This document shows positions 54,253 to 63,070 of a DNA stretch of 64,000 nucleotides, in pieces. The translations under genes and the position numbers were made by a program. This DNA is from Frankia sp. AgB32 (GTDB lineage: Bacteria; Actinomycetota; Actinomycetes; Frankiales; Frankiaceae). Below the pieces are notes generated by a model. That model was not told the origin of the DNA. It saw only the letters and a program-made list of their open reading frames with translations, and made no database searches. Where the stretch lies: positions 1 to 64,000 of the forward strand of contig NZ_JALKFX010000027.1 in the NCBI RefSeq assembly GCF_023243045.1, read 5' to 3'. Positions within the stretch are counted from its first letter, which is position 1. Each line of letters begins with the position of its first letter.

Positions 54253-55844
54253 GCCGGCCTCGCCTCGGCCAGATCGGCGTCGTGCCCGTCCGGGGACGGA
54301 TCGGCGCCGTTCATGCCCAGCGTCACCTCGCGGCGCATCGCCTCGGCGATCATCTCGGCGGTGGTGCGCGCCCCGCCGGTCTCCTCCAGCCGGTGTTTGC
54401 CAAGCTTGTCGGTCTCGGCCAGCGGCACCGGGTACTCGCCGTCGAAACAGGCCCGGCACAGGGATCCGGCCGGCTGGTGGGAGGCCTCGATCAGGCCGTC
54501 CAGCGAGACGTAGGCCAGCGAGTCCGCGCCGAGCGAGACCCGGATCTCCTCGACCCCCGCGCCGCTGGCGATGAGCTCGGTCCGGGTGGCGAAGTCGATG
54601 CCGTAGAAGCAGGGCCAGCGCACCGGTGGGGAGGAGATCCGGATGTGGACCTCGGCGGCGCCCGCCTCGCGCAGCATCCGCACCAGCGCGCGCTGGGTGT
54701 TGCCCCGCACGATCGAGTCGTCGACGACGACCAGGCGGCGGCCCTCGATGACCTCGCGCAGCGGGTTCAGCTTCAGCCGGATGCCGCGCTGGCGGATCGT
54801 CTGGGACGGCTGGATGAAGGTGCGTCCCACGTAGGAGTTCTTGACCAGGCCCTCGCCGAACGGGATGCCGGACTGTTCCGCGTACCCGACGGCGGCGGGC
54901 ACCCCGGACTGCGGCACGGGGATGACCAGGTCCGCGTCGACCGGGGCCTCCCGCGCCAGTTGGCGGCCGACGTCGACGCGGGTGGCATGCACCGAGCGGC
55001 CGGCGATCGCGGTGTCCGGCCGGGCAAGGTAGACGTACTCGAACAGGCAGCCGTGCGGATTGGCGGTGGCGAAGGTGTGCGAGCGCACACCGTCCGCGTC
55101 GATGACGATCATCTCGCCGGGTTGGACCTCCCGCACGAAGGTCGCGCCGACGATGTCGAGGGCCGCCGTCTCGCTGGCCACGATCCACGCCCCGTCGGGA
55201 TGTTCGGCGAGGCGGCCGAGCACGAGCGGATGGATGCCGTGCGCGTCCCGGGCCGCGTACAGGGTCGAGGCGTCCGAGAAGACCAGCGAGAACGCGCCGG
55301 CGAGCCGGGGCAGCACGGCCATCGCCGCGTCGACGAGGGTCGGGCCGGGATGGTCCGCGAGCATCGCGGTGATGAGGTCCGAGTCGGTGGTCGCCCGCAG
55401 CCGGTCCCGGCCGGCGCCGAGTTCCCGGGCCAGTTGGACGATGTTGGTCAGGTTGCCGTTGTGGCCGAGCGCGATCGGGCCGCCGTAGCGGGAGGTGCGA
55501 TAGGACGGCTGGGCGTTCTCCCAGGTCGAGGAGCCCGTCGTCGAGTAGCGGGTGTGACCGACGGCGACGTGGCCGCTGAGGCTGGACAGCTTCACCTCGT
55601 CGAAGACCTGCGCGACGAGCCCGAGCTCTTTGAAGACCACGACCGTGCGCCCGTCACCGACCGCGATGCCGGCCGCCTCCTGGCCACGGTGCTGCAACGC
55701 ATACAGTCCGTAATAGGTGAGATTAGCGACATCCTCGCCGGGAGCCCAGACTCCGAAGACGCCACAGGCGTCCCGAGGACCGGGATCGTCGGACAGCTCG
55801 GACCACGCCTCAGGGGAGCCGTTGCGAGCGGCGACGTCTGACAC
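54249..55844 (-). CDS. purF: Amidophosphoribosyltransferase
   Basis: A 531-aa enzyme for the committed step of purine synthesis (PRPP plus glutamine to phosphoribosylamine). GTG 55844 is chosen, with GAGGAG five bases upstream. The first 26 residues form a propeptide before the nucleophilic Cys27 (DACGVFGVW). The glutaminase domain has ALQHRGQEAAGIAV, and the PRPP loop is VVVDDSIVRGNTQ. Cysteines at GCLFEYVYL and SLCRACFDGEY fit the oxygen-sensitive 4Fe-4S type found in Bacillus and actinobacteria. Confidence 0.97.
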   Translation of the reverse strand: MSDVAARNGSPEAWSELSDDPGPRDACGVFGVWAPGEDVANLTYYGLYALQHRGQEAAGIAVGDGRTVVVFKELGLVAQVFDEVKLSSLSGHVAVGHTRYSTTGSSTWENAQPSYRTSRYGGPIALGHNGNLTNIVQLARELGAGRDRLRATTDSDLITAMLADHPGPTLVDAAMAVLPRLAGAFSLVFSDASTLYAARDAHGIHPLVLGRLAEHPDGAWIVASETAALDIVGATFVREVQPGEMIVIDADGVRSHTFATANPHGCLFEYVYLARPDTAIAGRSVHATRVDVGRQLAREAPVDADLVIPVPQSGVPAAVGYAEQSGIPFGEGLVKNSYVGRTFIQPSQTIRQRGIRLKLNPLREVIEGRRLVVVDDSIVRGNTQRALVRMLREAGAAEVHIRISSPPVRWPCFYGIDFATRTELIASGAGVEEIRVSLGADSLAYVSLDGLIEASHQPAGSLCRACFDGEYPVPLAETDKLGKHRLEETGGARTTAEMIAEAMRREVTLGMNGADPSPDGHDADLAEARPA

Positions 55845-56121
55845 CAGGACTCCTCGACTGGTCAGGGACACCGGCAGGAGGCGGCGGGCGCCGGATCGCG
55901 CGTCCGCGCCGAGCCCGTCCACCGCGGGGACGGGACACGCCGCGGGCGGGGCCCGGCCACCGCCTCGCCCGGCAGCAACCAACGTCCACGCTAGCAGCGA
56001 CGACGCACATCGGCCCTTGCTACTCGTGCGGTGCCTGCCGGACCTGCCACCCCACCCGGACCTGCCGGACATCGACATGGAGCCGGCGTGGACCCGGCAA
56101 GGACCCGGTGGCGCCGAGCCG

Positions 56122-56994
56122 TCAGAGCAGCGGCAGGTGTTCGGAGAGGTCCGCACGTTCCCCACTGGCGGTGATCCGGCCGTCGGCGACCGCCTCGGCC
56201 CAGGCCAGCCGCCCGGCGCAGACCAGGAGGAAGGGGACAGGGCCGGCCTCGACGACGTTCGGCGGCGTGCCCCGGGTGTGACGGGGGCCTGCCACGATCT
56301 GGACGGCGGCGAACGGCGGGACCCGCAGCTCGACCGCGTGGCCCGGGACCCGCGCGGCGAACAGCTCGGCGACCAGCCTGGTGGCGAGCCGCAGCGCCGG
56401 CCGCTCCGGCTCGACGCCGAGGTCCAGCCCGTGCACGACCGCCTCGACTGCCCGGGTGCGCAGAAACTCCGTCATCACCATCGGCCCGCCCGGCGTCATG
56501 ACCAGCGGATCCGTGCTGATCTCCAGGTCGGGCCCGGGCCCGGGGCCGGGCAGCGGACCGGGGCCGGCGAGTCGGGCAAGCGCCGCCCTTGCCGTGGCGA
56601 CCTCGGCCGCGAGGCGCGGGCGTGCCTCGGCCTCCCCCACCGCCGTCGCCAGCCGGCGAGCGGTGCCCGCGACCTCCTCGGCCCGCACCCCGGTTCCGCT
56701 CAGGTAGTCCGTCGCCGGGACGGGACGGCCGGCAGGCCCGGCAGGCAGCCGGGCGGCGGCCGGGGCCGTGCCTGGCAGCACCTCGGCGAGGGCCTCGGTC
56801 ACCGCCGTCGCGGACCTGGCGACATGCATGACCAGGTCCGCGGTGGTCCAGCCGGGCAGGACGCTCGGCGCGGCCAGCGCATCGTCCGGCAGGACGGCGA
56901 CCACGTCGACGATCTTCTGCCACTGGGCCAGGACGGCATCGGCGAGTTCGGGCACGGCCGCCGCAGCGTCCCGCCGACGGGTTCGGGGAGCCAT
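56122..56994 (-). CDS. Maleylpyruvate-isomerase-like (mycothiol-dependent DinB-fold) protein
   Basis: A 290-aa protein from ATG 56994. The N-terminal half is a four-helix DinB/MDMPI bundle (LPGWTTADLVMHVARSATAV, where the His in VMHVA is the usual metal ligand, and AVEAVVHGLDLG supplies another). The C-terminal part resembles the SCP-like domain of TIGR03083 proteins. Members use mycothiol as thiol cofactor in isomerase or transferase reactions. It faces away from the sacsin-like gene. Substrate is unknown. Confidence 0.8.
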   Translation of the reverse strand: MAPRTRRRDAAAAVPELADAVLAQWQKIVDVVAVLPDDALAAPSVLPGWTTADLVMHVARSATAVTEALAEVLPGTAPAAARLPAGPAGRPVPATDYLSGTGVRAEEVAGTARRLATAVGEAEARPRLAAEVATARAALARLAGPGPLPGPGPGPDLEISTDPLVMTPGGPMVMTEFLRTRAVEAVVHGLDLGVEPERPALRLATRLVAELFAARVPGHAVELRVPPFAAVQIVAGPRHTRGTPPNVVEAGPVPFLLVCAGRLAWAEAVADGRITASGERADLSEHLPLL

Positions 56995-57106
56995 CCATCC
57001 ATCCTGCCGGCCGACCGCCCCGCTCCTCACGCTGCCCGGCGCCGGCGCGACCTGCCCGCGCGGACCGGTGCCGCCCCGACCGAGCGGCGGGGACAAGGAT
57101 GGAGCC

Positions 57107-60100
57107 GTGTCAGTGACCACCGCACGCGCTGCGGCCGACGGGTATGGGACCGACAGATACGGGGCCGACGCGATCAGGCGGCGGGTGCTCGACTCGTGGG
57201 GCGCCTCGCCGGCCCGCTTCCGGGAGGACGCGAACGCCGAGGAGGACGCGGCCCTCGGCGCCTACCGCGACCGTCTCGTGGTCGAGCTGCTGCAGAACGC
57301 GCTCGACGCCGCCCGCGAGGCCGGCGTCCCGGCGCGGACGTACCTGCGGCTGACCACGCTTCCGACCGCGCCGGGTGCCGGACCCGGCGGCCTCCTGGAG
57401 GTCGCCAACACCGGCGCGCCGCTGTCGGCCGCCGGGGTCGAGGCTCTGTCGACCCTGCGCGCCTCCTCCAAGCGGGACACCACGGCCATCGGGCGCTTCG
57501 GAGCCGGGTTCGCGGCCGTCCTGGCGGTGACGGATGAGCCCTCAATCGTCTCGGCTGTCGCCGCCACCGACCAGCCCGCCACCGACCAGCCCGCGACCGG
57601 GGTCGCCTGGTCGCGAACCGCCGCCATCGACGCCGTCACCGCGCTGCGCCCCGGCCTTCACCAGGACGTCGACAACGAAACTCGACGCGACGTAACGAAT
57701 GGCGACGTAACAAATCTCGATCCGGCGACGGAAGGCGGCGGCGCGACCGGTGGCCCGGCGACGGGCCTGGCCGCGGAGCTGGCCCGACGGGACGGAGCCG
57801 CGCCGATCCTCCGGCTGCCGTTCGCGATCACCGCCCCGCCGCCCCCGCCCGGCTACGACACCGTGGTGCGCCTGCCACTGCGCGACGCGGCGGCGGCGGA
57901 GCTGGCGCGGACCCTGCTCGGGGGCCTCGATCCGACCCTGCCGTTGGTCCTCGGCGGGCCGGGCGAGATCACTGTCGATGTCGATGGCGAGATGCGGACG
58001 ATTACCTGCCGGTGGATCCGCGGCGGTCCGGACGGCGAACGGGCCGACCCGGGCGGGCAGAACACGCCACGCCAGCAGGTCGCGATCGCCGACCTGAACG
58101 GTGAGCGGTGGCGCGGTGTTGCCCGGCTCGGCACGATTCCCGCCCGACTGCTGGCCGACCGGCCCGTCGAGGAACGTCAGCGCACCGGCTTCACTGCCCG
58201 GGCGATGGTTCCCGACGGTGACTGGCCGGACGGGGTCGCCCGGGTGCTGCGTGCCCCTCAGCCTACCGACGAGCCGCTGTCCCTGCCCGTCCTTGCCAGC
58301 GTGGAGCTGCCGCTGGACCCCTCCCGGCGGCACACCATCGCCGGCCCGCTGCGCGACTGGCTGACCGACGAACTCGCCGCGGCCATCGTTGCACTCGCCG
58401 CCTGTCTGGGCACCGGGGACGCACTGGACGAACCTGCCCAGAACGCGGCCACGGACAGCGGTGCAGCCAGGTCAGGCGTCGCCCGAATCGGGGCACCCGA
58501 CCCGCGGACCGCCCTGGCCATCGTCCCGACCGGGCTGCCGCGCGGAGAGGTCGACGGGCGGCTGCGGGACGTCCTGCTGCGGCAGCTCCCCGAGGCGGCG
58601 TTGTTCCCCGGCGGCCGGCGCGGCTGGGAGTGCTCGGTCTGCGATCTCGGACCCGCCACCGACGCGGTCACCGAGCTGCTGGGCGAACCCGCCGACACGT
58701 CCGCGGACGGGCCCACCGACGGGATCGACGACGGGATCGACGACGCGGCGCTCGTGCCCGGCCTGCTGCCGGCGTCCTACGCCTCCCGGCGGTGGCGGTC
58801 GGCGCTGGACCTGCTGGGGGTGCGCCGGGTGGACAGCGCCACGCTGGTCGAGCTGCTGTCCGGTGCCACCCGTCCGCCGCACTGGTGGGGACGGATCTAC
58901 TCGCTGCTGGTCAGCGCGCCTGACCGCGATGCGCTCGGCGCGCTGCCGGTGCCCCTCGCCGAGGTGATGGACGAGGACGCCGCTCTGGGCGTCCGGATGG
59001 TCACCGGCCCGCGGGGCACCCTGCTGCCCACCCCCGACCTCGACATCGTGGCCCTCGTCCGCTCCGGCCTGCCGCTGCGGGTGGTCCATCCCGAGGCATG
59101 CGCCGACGCCGCCCGCGACGCGCTGCGAACCCTGGGCGCGGTGGAGGGCACCCCCGCAGGGGTGCTGCGCGACCCTGCGGTCCGGGAGGCCGTCCTCGAC
59201 GCCGACCCTGACGACCATCCGGACGATCTGCTCGCCCTGGCCGGCGCCGTGCTGGCGCTCGCCCGGGACGCCGGCGAGGAGGCGACCGGCCTCGACTGGC
59301 TGGAGGACCTGCTGCTGCCGAGCGCCGACGGCGAGTTCGCCACGGCCGGCGAGCTGCTCGTCGCCGGGGGTCCGCTGGATCAGGTCCTCGACGAGGACGC
59401 CCCGTTCTCGACGTTGTCCGCCGAGCTGGCCCGGGCCTGGCCCGCCGAGGTGCTCGAACGGGTCGGCGTGCTGCACTCGTTCGGCGTGCTGCGGGCCTAC
59501 GACCTGCCGTTGGACGCCGACGAGCAGATCCTGCTCGACCTCGACGACAGCGACACCTGGGTGGACGACGTCGCCGCCGGCGATCACGGCGCGCCGGGGG
59601 ACTCGGTGAACCTGCGCCGTCCGCCGGCCGGTGGGCCGCCGGCACCGGCGATGATCGGCGTGTTCACGGCGGTCCGCGACCTCGAGCTCGTCAACCCGCG
59701 GTCCTGGCCGCAGGCACTCGCCCACCTGGCCCGGCCGCCGCTGCGCGAGGTCGTGTTCACCCCGGAGCCGTCCTACACCCGCTGGTGGCTGGCCCGGCAC
59801 GCGGTGCTGCCGGTGCTCGGCGGTCCGGCGCTGCCGCCCCGTGAACTGCTGCTGGCCACGGCGGATCCGCTGCTCGCCGGGCTGTTCGCCCCCGCGGCTC
59901 CGCTCGACGGGGTCGACGACGATTTCCTTCGCCATCTCGGCGCCCGGCTGACCCTCGACGACGTCCTCGGCGACCTGGGTGCGGTGATGGACCTGCTCGA
60001 CCGGCTCGGGGACGCCGACCGGGAGATCCCGTGGGCCGCCGCGCGGATCCTGTACATCGCGGCGGTCGACGCCGTCGCCCGGATGCTGGCCGCGCCCCAC

Positions 60101-60604
60101 CGGACCGCCCGGGACGAGCGGTTCGATCCACCCCTGACCGTGCGGACGCCCGACGGGGTCGTGCCGGGCGAGCAGGCCGTGGTCGTGGACGCCCCGGACC
60201 TGCTCCGGCTGGTGGGCGGCCGCGGGGCGCTACGGCTGCCGCTCGACCGGGCCGCCGAGGTCGCGCACGTCCTCGGGGTGCCGCTGGCCGCCGAGACGGG
60301 TCCCTGCGACGTCGTCTCCACCGCCGAGGAGTCGGGACGTGCCCCGGACGGCACGCCCTACCTCGTGCACCGCCCCCTGCTGGTCGAGGACCTGTCCGGA
60401 CGGCCGACCCCGGTGCCGTGGCGGGTGGTCGGCGGGATCGGTGGCGAGGTGCACGTGGACGCCCAGGCGGGGCCGGACGCGCTGGCGCGGGCACTCGCCT
60501 GGCGGGGCGGCCAGTGGGATCGCCGGCACGCGCTCGCCGCCGAGCTCCGCGACCCGCACGGCGCTGCCTTCCGCGGGGCGGAGGACGACCTGGACGAGAC
60601 CTGA
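57107..60604 (+). CDS. Sacsin-type/HSP90-like ATPase domain protein
   Basis: A 1,165-aa protein. GTG 57107 is chosen since AAGGATGGAG precedes it; the open frame upstream runs antisense to the neighbour gene. Residues 45-150 form a GHKL ATPase: LVVELLQNALDAAREAG (N-box), LEVANTGAPLSAAGVEAL (G1 with the Asp-to-Asn-type variant VANTG) and IGRFGAGFAAVLAVTDEP (G2). The remaining 1,000 residues are Leu/Asp-rich with no assigned domain. Such sacsin-N proteins are widespread in actinobacteria and thought to be chaperone-like; some relatives are in defence loci. Here it lies in the core purine region, so housekeeping is likelier. Confidence 0.85.
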   Translation: MSVTTARAAADGYGTDRYGADAIRRRVLDSWGASPARFREDANAEEDAALGAYRDRLVVELLQNALDAAREAGVPARTYLRLTTLPTAPGAGPGGLLEVANTGAPLSAAGVEALSTLRASSKRDTTAIGRFGAGFAAVLAVTDEPSIVSAVAATDQPATDQPATGVAWSRTAAIDAVTALRPGLHQDVDNETRRDVTNGDVTNLDPATEGGGATGGPATGLAAELARRDGAAPILRLPFAITAPPPPPGYDTVVRLPLRDAAAAELARTLLGGLDPTLPLVLGGPGEITVDVDGEMRTITCRWIRGGPDGERADPGGQNTPRQQVAIADLNGERWRGVARLGTIPARLLADRPVEERQRTGFTARAMVPDGDWPDGVARVLRAPQPTDEPLSLPVLASVELPLDPSRRHTIAGPLRDWLTDELAAAIVALAACLGTGDALDEPAQNAATDSGAARSGVARIGAPDPRTALAIVPTGLPRGEVDGRLRDVLLRQLPEAALFPGGRRGWECSVCDLGPATDAVTELLGEPADTSADGPTDGIDDGIDDAALVPGLLPASYASRRWRSALDLLGVRRVDSATLVELLSGATRPPHWWGRIYSLLVSAPDRDALGALPVPLAEVMDEDAALGVRMVTGPRGTLLPTPDLDIVALVRSGLPLRVVHPEACADAARDALRTLGAVEGTPAGVLRDPAVREAVLDADPDDHPDDLLALAGAVLALARDAGEEATGLDWLEDLLLPSADGEFATAGELLVAGGPLDQVLDEDAPFSTLSAELARAWPAEVLERVGVLHSFGVLRAYDLPLDADEQILLDLDDSDTWVDDVAAGDHGAPGDSVNLRRPPAGGPPAPAMIGVFTAVRDLELVNPRSWPQALAHLARPPLREVVFTPEPSYTRWWLARHAVLPVLGGPALPPRELLLATADPLLAGLFAPAAPLDGVDDDFLRHLGARLTLDDVLGDLGAVMDLLDRLGDADREIPWAAARILYIAAVDAVARMLAAPHRTARDERFDPPLTVRTPDGVVPGEQAVVVDAPDLLRLVGGRGALRLPLDRAAEVAHVLGVPLAAETGPCDVVSTAEESGRAPDGTPYLVHRPLLVEDLSGRPTPVPWRVVGGIGGEVHVDAQAGPDALARALAWRGGQWDRRHALAAELRDPHGAAFRGAEDDLDET

Positions 60605-60651
60605 CCGCCGCCCCCGCCGGCGGCCTCGCGCCGTGGCCGCCGGCGCGACGC

Positions 60652-61008
60652 TCAGCGCAGGCGGCTCGGGCGCCGGACGACGATCCACAGGCCGGCCAGA
60701 CCGAGGACGAAGCCGCAGATCGCCGTTGCCAGCCACCACAGGTGTCCGTCGTCGCGCAGATCGTCGAGGAAGAACAGCATGACGACGGCGGCGAGCGCCC
60801 ACAGGACGGTCCCGACGGCCACCGAGGCGACGCCGTCGTAGGGCAGCGGCTCGGGCGCGGGCAGATCGTCGATCGTGTCGACCCGCGAGGCGCCGACCGG
60901 CGAGGCGTGGGCCGGCGGCACGGGGCCGGCCGCGTCGGGTGTGGCCGGGGCGGCGTTACCGCGCGCGCTGTCCCCGGCGGCACCGTCTCCGCTGGCTGGA
61001 GAGTTCAT
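60652..61008 (-). CDS. DUF2530 family small membrane protein
   Basis: A 118-aa protein from ATG 61008. After 55 disordered Gly/Ala/Pro residues comes PAPEPLPYDGVASVAVGTVL, then two TM helices (VLWALAAVVMLFFL and LATAICGFVLGLAGLWIVV) and a basic end. This layout matches DUF2530, conserved in actinomycetes beside the sacsin-like gene. Function is unknown. Confidence 0.82.
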   Translation of the reverse strand: MNSPASGDGAAGDSARGNAAPATPDAAGPVPPAHASPVGASRVDTIDDLPAPEPLPYDGVASVAVGTVLWALAAVVMLFFLDDLRDDGHLWWLATAICGFVLGLAGLWIVVRRPSRLR

Positions 61009-61681
61009 CCCGGCTGACGCTACTCCGGTCCACCGGCGGCCCGGTTCCCGGCGGACGGAAGCGGTCCCGGCCGCCCGCCCAGCGCCCAGCGGAAGGCGGA
61101 AGGCGGACAGCGGGCGCGCTGCCGGCCTGCGGCTGGCGGGCCACCGGGTGACGGCGCGCCGCTGGAGCTGGTTTCGGCCAGCTTTCCGGCCCATTCTCCA
61201 CTTCCCCGGCCGACTATGTGAAGCAAGTCACAGTTAACTGCCCTTGGCTACAACCGGAACCGTGTGTTTCCGTTGCTCTTGTGTTGAAGCGGCTGATCCT
61301 GGTCACCCGGAGCCACATCGATCTGCTCCGCGTCGCCTCGGCTGCCTGTCCGGCTGGCTGAGCACCCGCCGGCCGCCCTGCCGCCGGCCCGGACCGATCG
61401 AACACCGCCGTATCCCCCGAGCGTCAGGCCGGCCCGCGTATCCCGGAGCCGCTGACACCGCCGCGCGGCGGATCGATCCCGACGCAGTCACCGCGATCAC
61501 CCGGATCCCCTGTGCGACACCGGTAGGACCAGCCTCCAGACGCCCCTGTCAGCGGAGACGGGGCGGGCCGGCGCAGGTCCACCGGACCAGATCGATGATC
61601 CACCCCTCCGGACTCCGACCATCCGGCCCGCGACCATCTGGCTCCCGGCAACCGGACATACCACTGACCGAAAGGCCAGCG
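61009..61681. other. Long intergenic region with CRP-type site
   Basis: 673 bp between divergent genes. Its only notable element is the CRP-type operator at 61217-61232. An open frame continues upstream of the winged-helix gene across most of it, but its Arg/Pro-rich, Cys-containing translation is not protein-like. The winged-helix gene may have a long leader. Confidence 0.45.
61217..61232. promoter_or_regulatory. CRP/Cmr-type operator
   Basis: TGTGA-AGCAAG-TCACA is a perfect match to the TGTGA-N6-TCACA site of CRP-family regulators, which in actinobacteria recognise GTGA-N6-TCAC. It lies 208 bp upstream of the DUF2530 start and 450 bp upstream of the winged-helix gene, so either could be controlled. 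Confidence 0.6.
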
Positions 61682-62167
61682 ATGTCCCCGCAAACGACCG
61701 TCCTCCCGTACCGGGCGCCCCGCCTGGCGGCCCTGCCGTCCCGCTCAGCCGCCGGGACCGCGACCCTGCCCCGCACACCGCTGCCCACCCCGCCGAACCA
61801 TGCCCGGCTCGCCACCCGGCCGATCCGGCCCGCCGAACCGGCGGCCCCGCCCCGCCGTGGCGTGTGGATCGACCGCACCACCTGGCTCGCGACCGTGGAC
61901 GGCCGGGCCCTGCAGCTCACCTACCTGGAATTCGAGGTACTGGACTTCTTCGTCAACAACCCGGAGAAGGCCCACAGCCGCCAGGCCCTGCTGTCCACGG
62001 TGTGGGGACGGCGGGTGGACGACGACTCCGCTCCCGACCTGCGCACCGTCGACGTTCTCGTCACCAGGCTGCGGCGCAAGCTCGGTACGGAACACCGGCA
62101 CCGCATCGAGACGATCCGCCGGGTCGGCTACCGCTACCGCCCTGTGGACCCGACGCTGGAGCCCTGA
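61682..62167 (+). CDS. Stand-alone OmpR-type winged-helix DNA-binding protein
   Basis: A 161-aa protein starting at ATG 61682 behind GAAAGG. Residues 1-58 are Pro/Arg-rich and probably disordered. Residues 60-158 are a complete Trans_reg_C winged helix (LQLTYLEFEVLDFFVNNPEK, RQALLSTVWGRRVDDD, VDVLVTRLRRKLG, IETIRRVGYRYRP). The receiver domain of response regulators is absent, and no histidine kinase is near. It resembles single-domain regulators of actinobacteria such as those with an N-terminal tail in place of a receiver. Confidence 0.9.
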   Translation: MSPQTTVLPYRAPRLAALPSRSAAGTATLPRTPLPTPPNHARLATRPIRPAEPAAPPRRGVWIDRTTWLATVDGRALQLTYLEFEVLDFFVNNPEKAHSRQALLSTVWGRRVDDDSAPDLRTVDVLVTRLRRKLGTEHRHRIETIRRVGYRYRPVDPTLEP

Positions 62168-62226
62168 CCGGGGCCCGGTCCCGCGGTGACCGGGCCCCGG
62201 TCCAGGCCCGCACACCGCAGGACCGG

Positions 62227-63039
62227 TCAGGCCGGCCCTCGGCGGCCGGTCAGCCGCCAGGAGGCCTGTTCCTGGTAGTCCACGGGGCTGCCCGGCGGGC
62301 CGTCGACGCTGCGCATGAGCACGATCCGGTCGACGGTCCACGGCAGCGGCGCCACGTCGGCCCGCAGCAGCCCGACCAGCGTCTCCAGGTCACGATCGAC
62401 GGAGCCGGGCACCCGGGCGAGGGTGAGGTGGGCGCGCAGCGGCCGGCTGTCCGCGCCGATGACCGCGGCGCGCTCCACCGCCCGTCGCACCCCCGTCGCC
62501 AGCGCGACCAGGGCCCGATCTCCGCCGATCGAGGTCCCCGTCAGCCCGGCCGCGCCGCCCGCCACCGCGCGCACGCCGGTCCACAGGACACGGTCGCCGA
62601 ACCGCCCCCCGCCGACGGTCTCCACCGGGATCGGGGCGTGCCGGCGGGCCACCCGGGCAAGCCGGTCGTCGAGTTCCACCCGCCGCTCGTCCGGCACCGG
62701 GCCGAGGAACGCGAGGGTGACGTGCCACCGGTCACTCCCGGACCAGCGGAGTTCGGGCGCCGCCCGCCGGGCCCGAGCCGTCGCGACGGCCAACGCGTCG
62801 ACGACGGTTGCCGGTGGCAGTACGGCGACGAACAGCCGGGCGGTCAGCGCGGTGTCCCCGGGCTGTCCGGATCGCGTCCGTCCGCGGTGCGGGCGGACGC
62901 GCCGGGTCGGGCCGTCCTCAGGATGGCGCGGGTGCCCGAGCTGAGTCTGCGTGTCATCGTGGCCCCACCTCCTCGGCCGAGCCGGCGGCGCGCATCCCGA
63001 CACCGTCAGCTCCGCGTGACAATTGGCGCTGCTGCCCAC
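62227..63039 (-). CDS. thpR: RNA 2',3'-cyclic phosphodiesterase (ThpR/LigT, 2H superfamily)
   Basis: The 2H fold is clear from ARLFVAVLPPATVVDALAV onward, with the catalytic HVTLAFLG and AHLTLARV motifs at the expected spacing. Known members open 2',3'-cyclic phosphates of RNA ends. Family proteins begin at about the residue encoded at 62847, whereas the open frame extends to a GTG at 63039 (63003 is another GTG) with 65 extra non-homologous residues. A start near 62850 would need an uncommon codon, so the 5' end is unsettled. It is divergent from the oxidoreductase gene. Confidence 0.8.
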   Translation of the reverse strand: MGSSANCHAELTVSGCAPPARPRRWGHDDTQTQLGHPRHPEDGPTRRVRPHRGRTRSGQPGDTALTARLFVAVLPPATVVDALAVATARARRAAPELRWSGSDRWHVTLAFLGPVPDERRVELDDRLARVARRHAPIPVETVGGGRFGDRVLWTGVRAVAGGAAGLTGTSIGGDRALVALATGVRRAVERAAVIGADSRPLRAHLTLARVPGSVDRDLETLVGLLRADVAPLPWTVDRIVLMRSVDGPPGSPVDYQEQASWRLTGRRGPA

Positions 63040-63070
63040 CAGAGCGACCCGGCGGGGGCACTATCGAACC

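Noticed and set aside
55717-57106. Plus-strand frames leading into the sacsin-like gene
   Set aside because: They oppose purF and the MDMPI-like gene; the GTG at 57107 with a ribosome-binding site is the better start.
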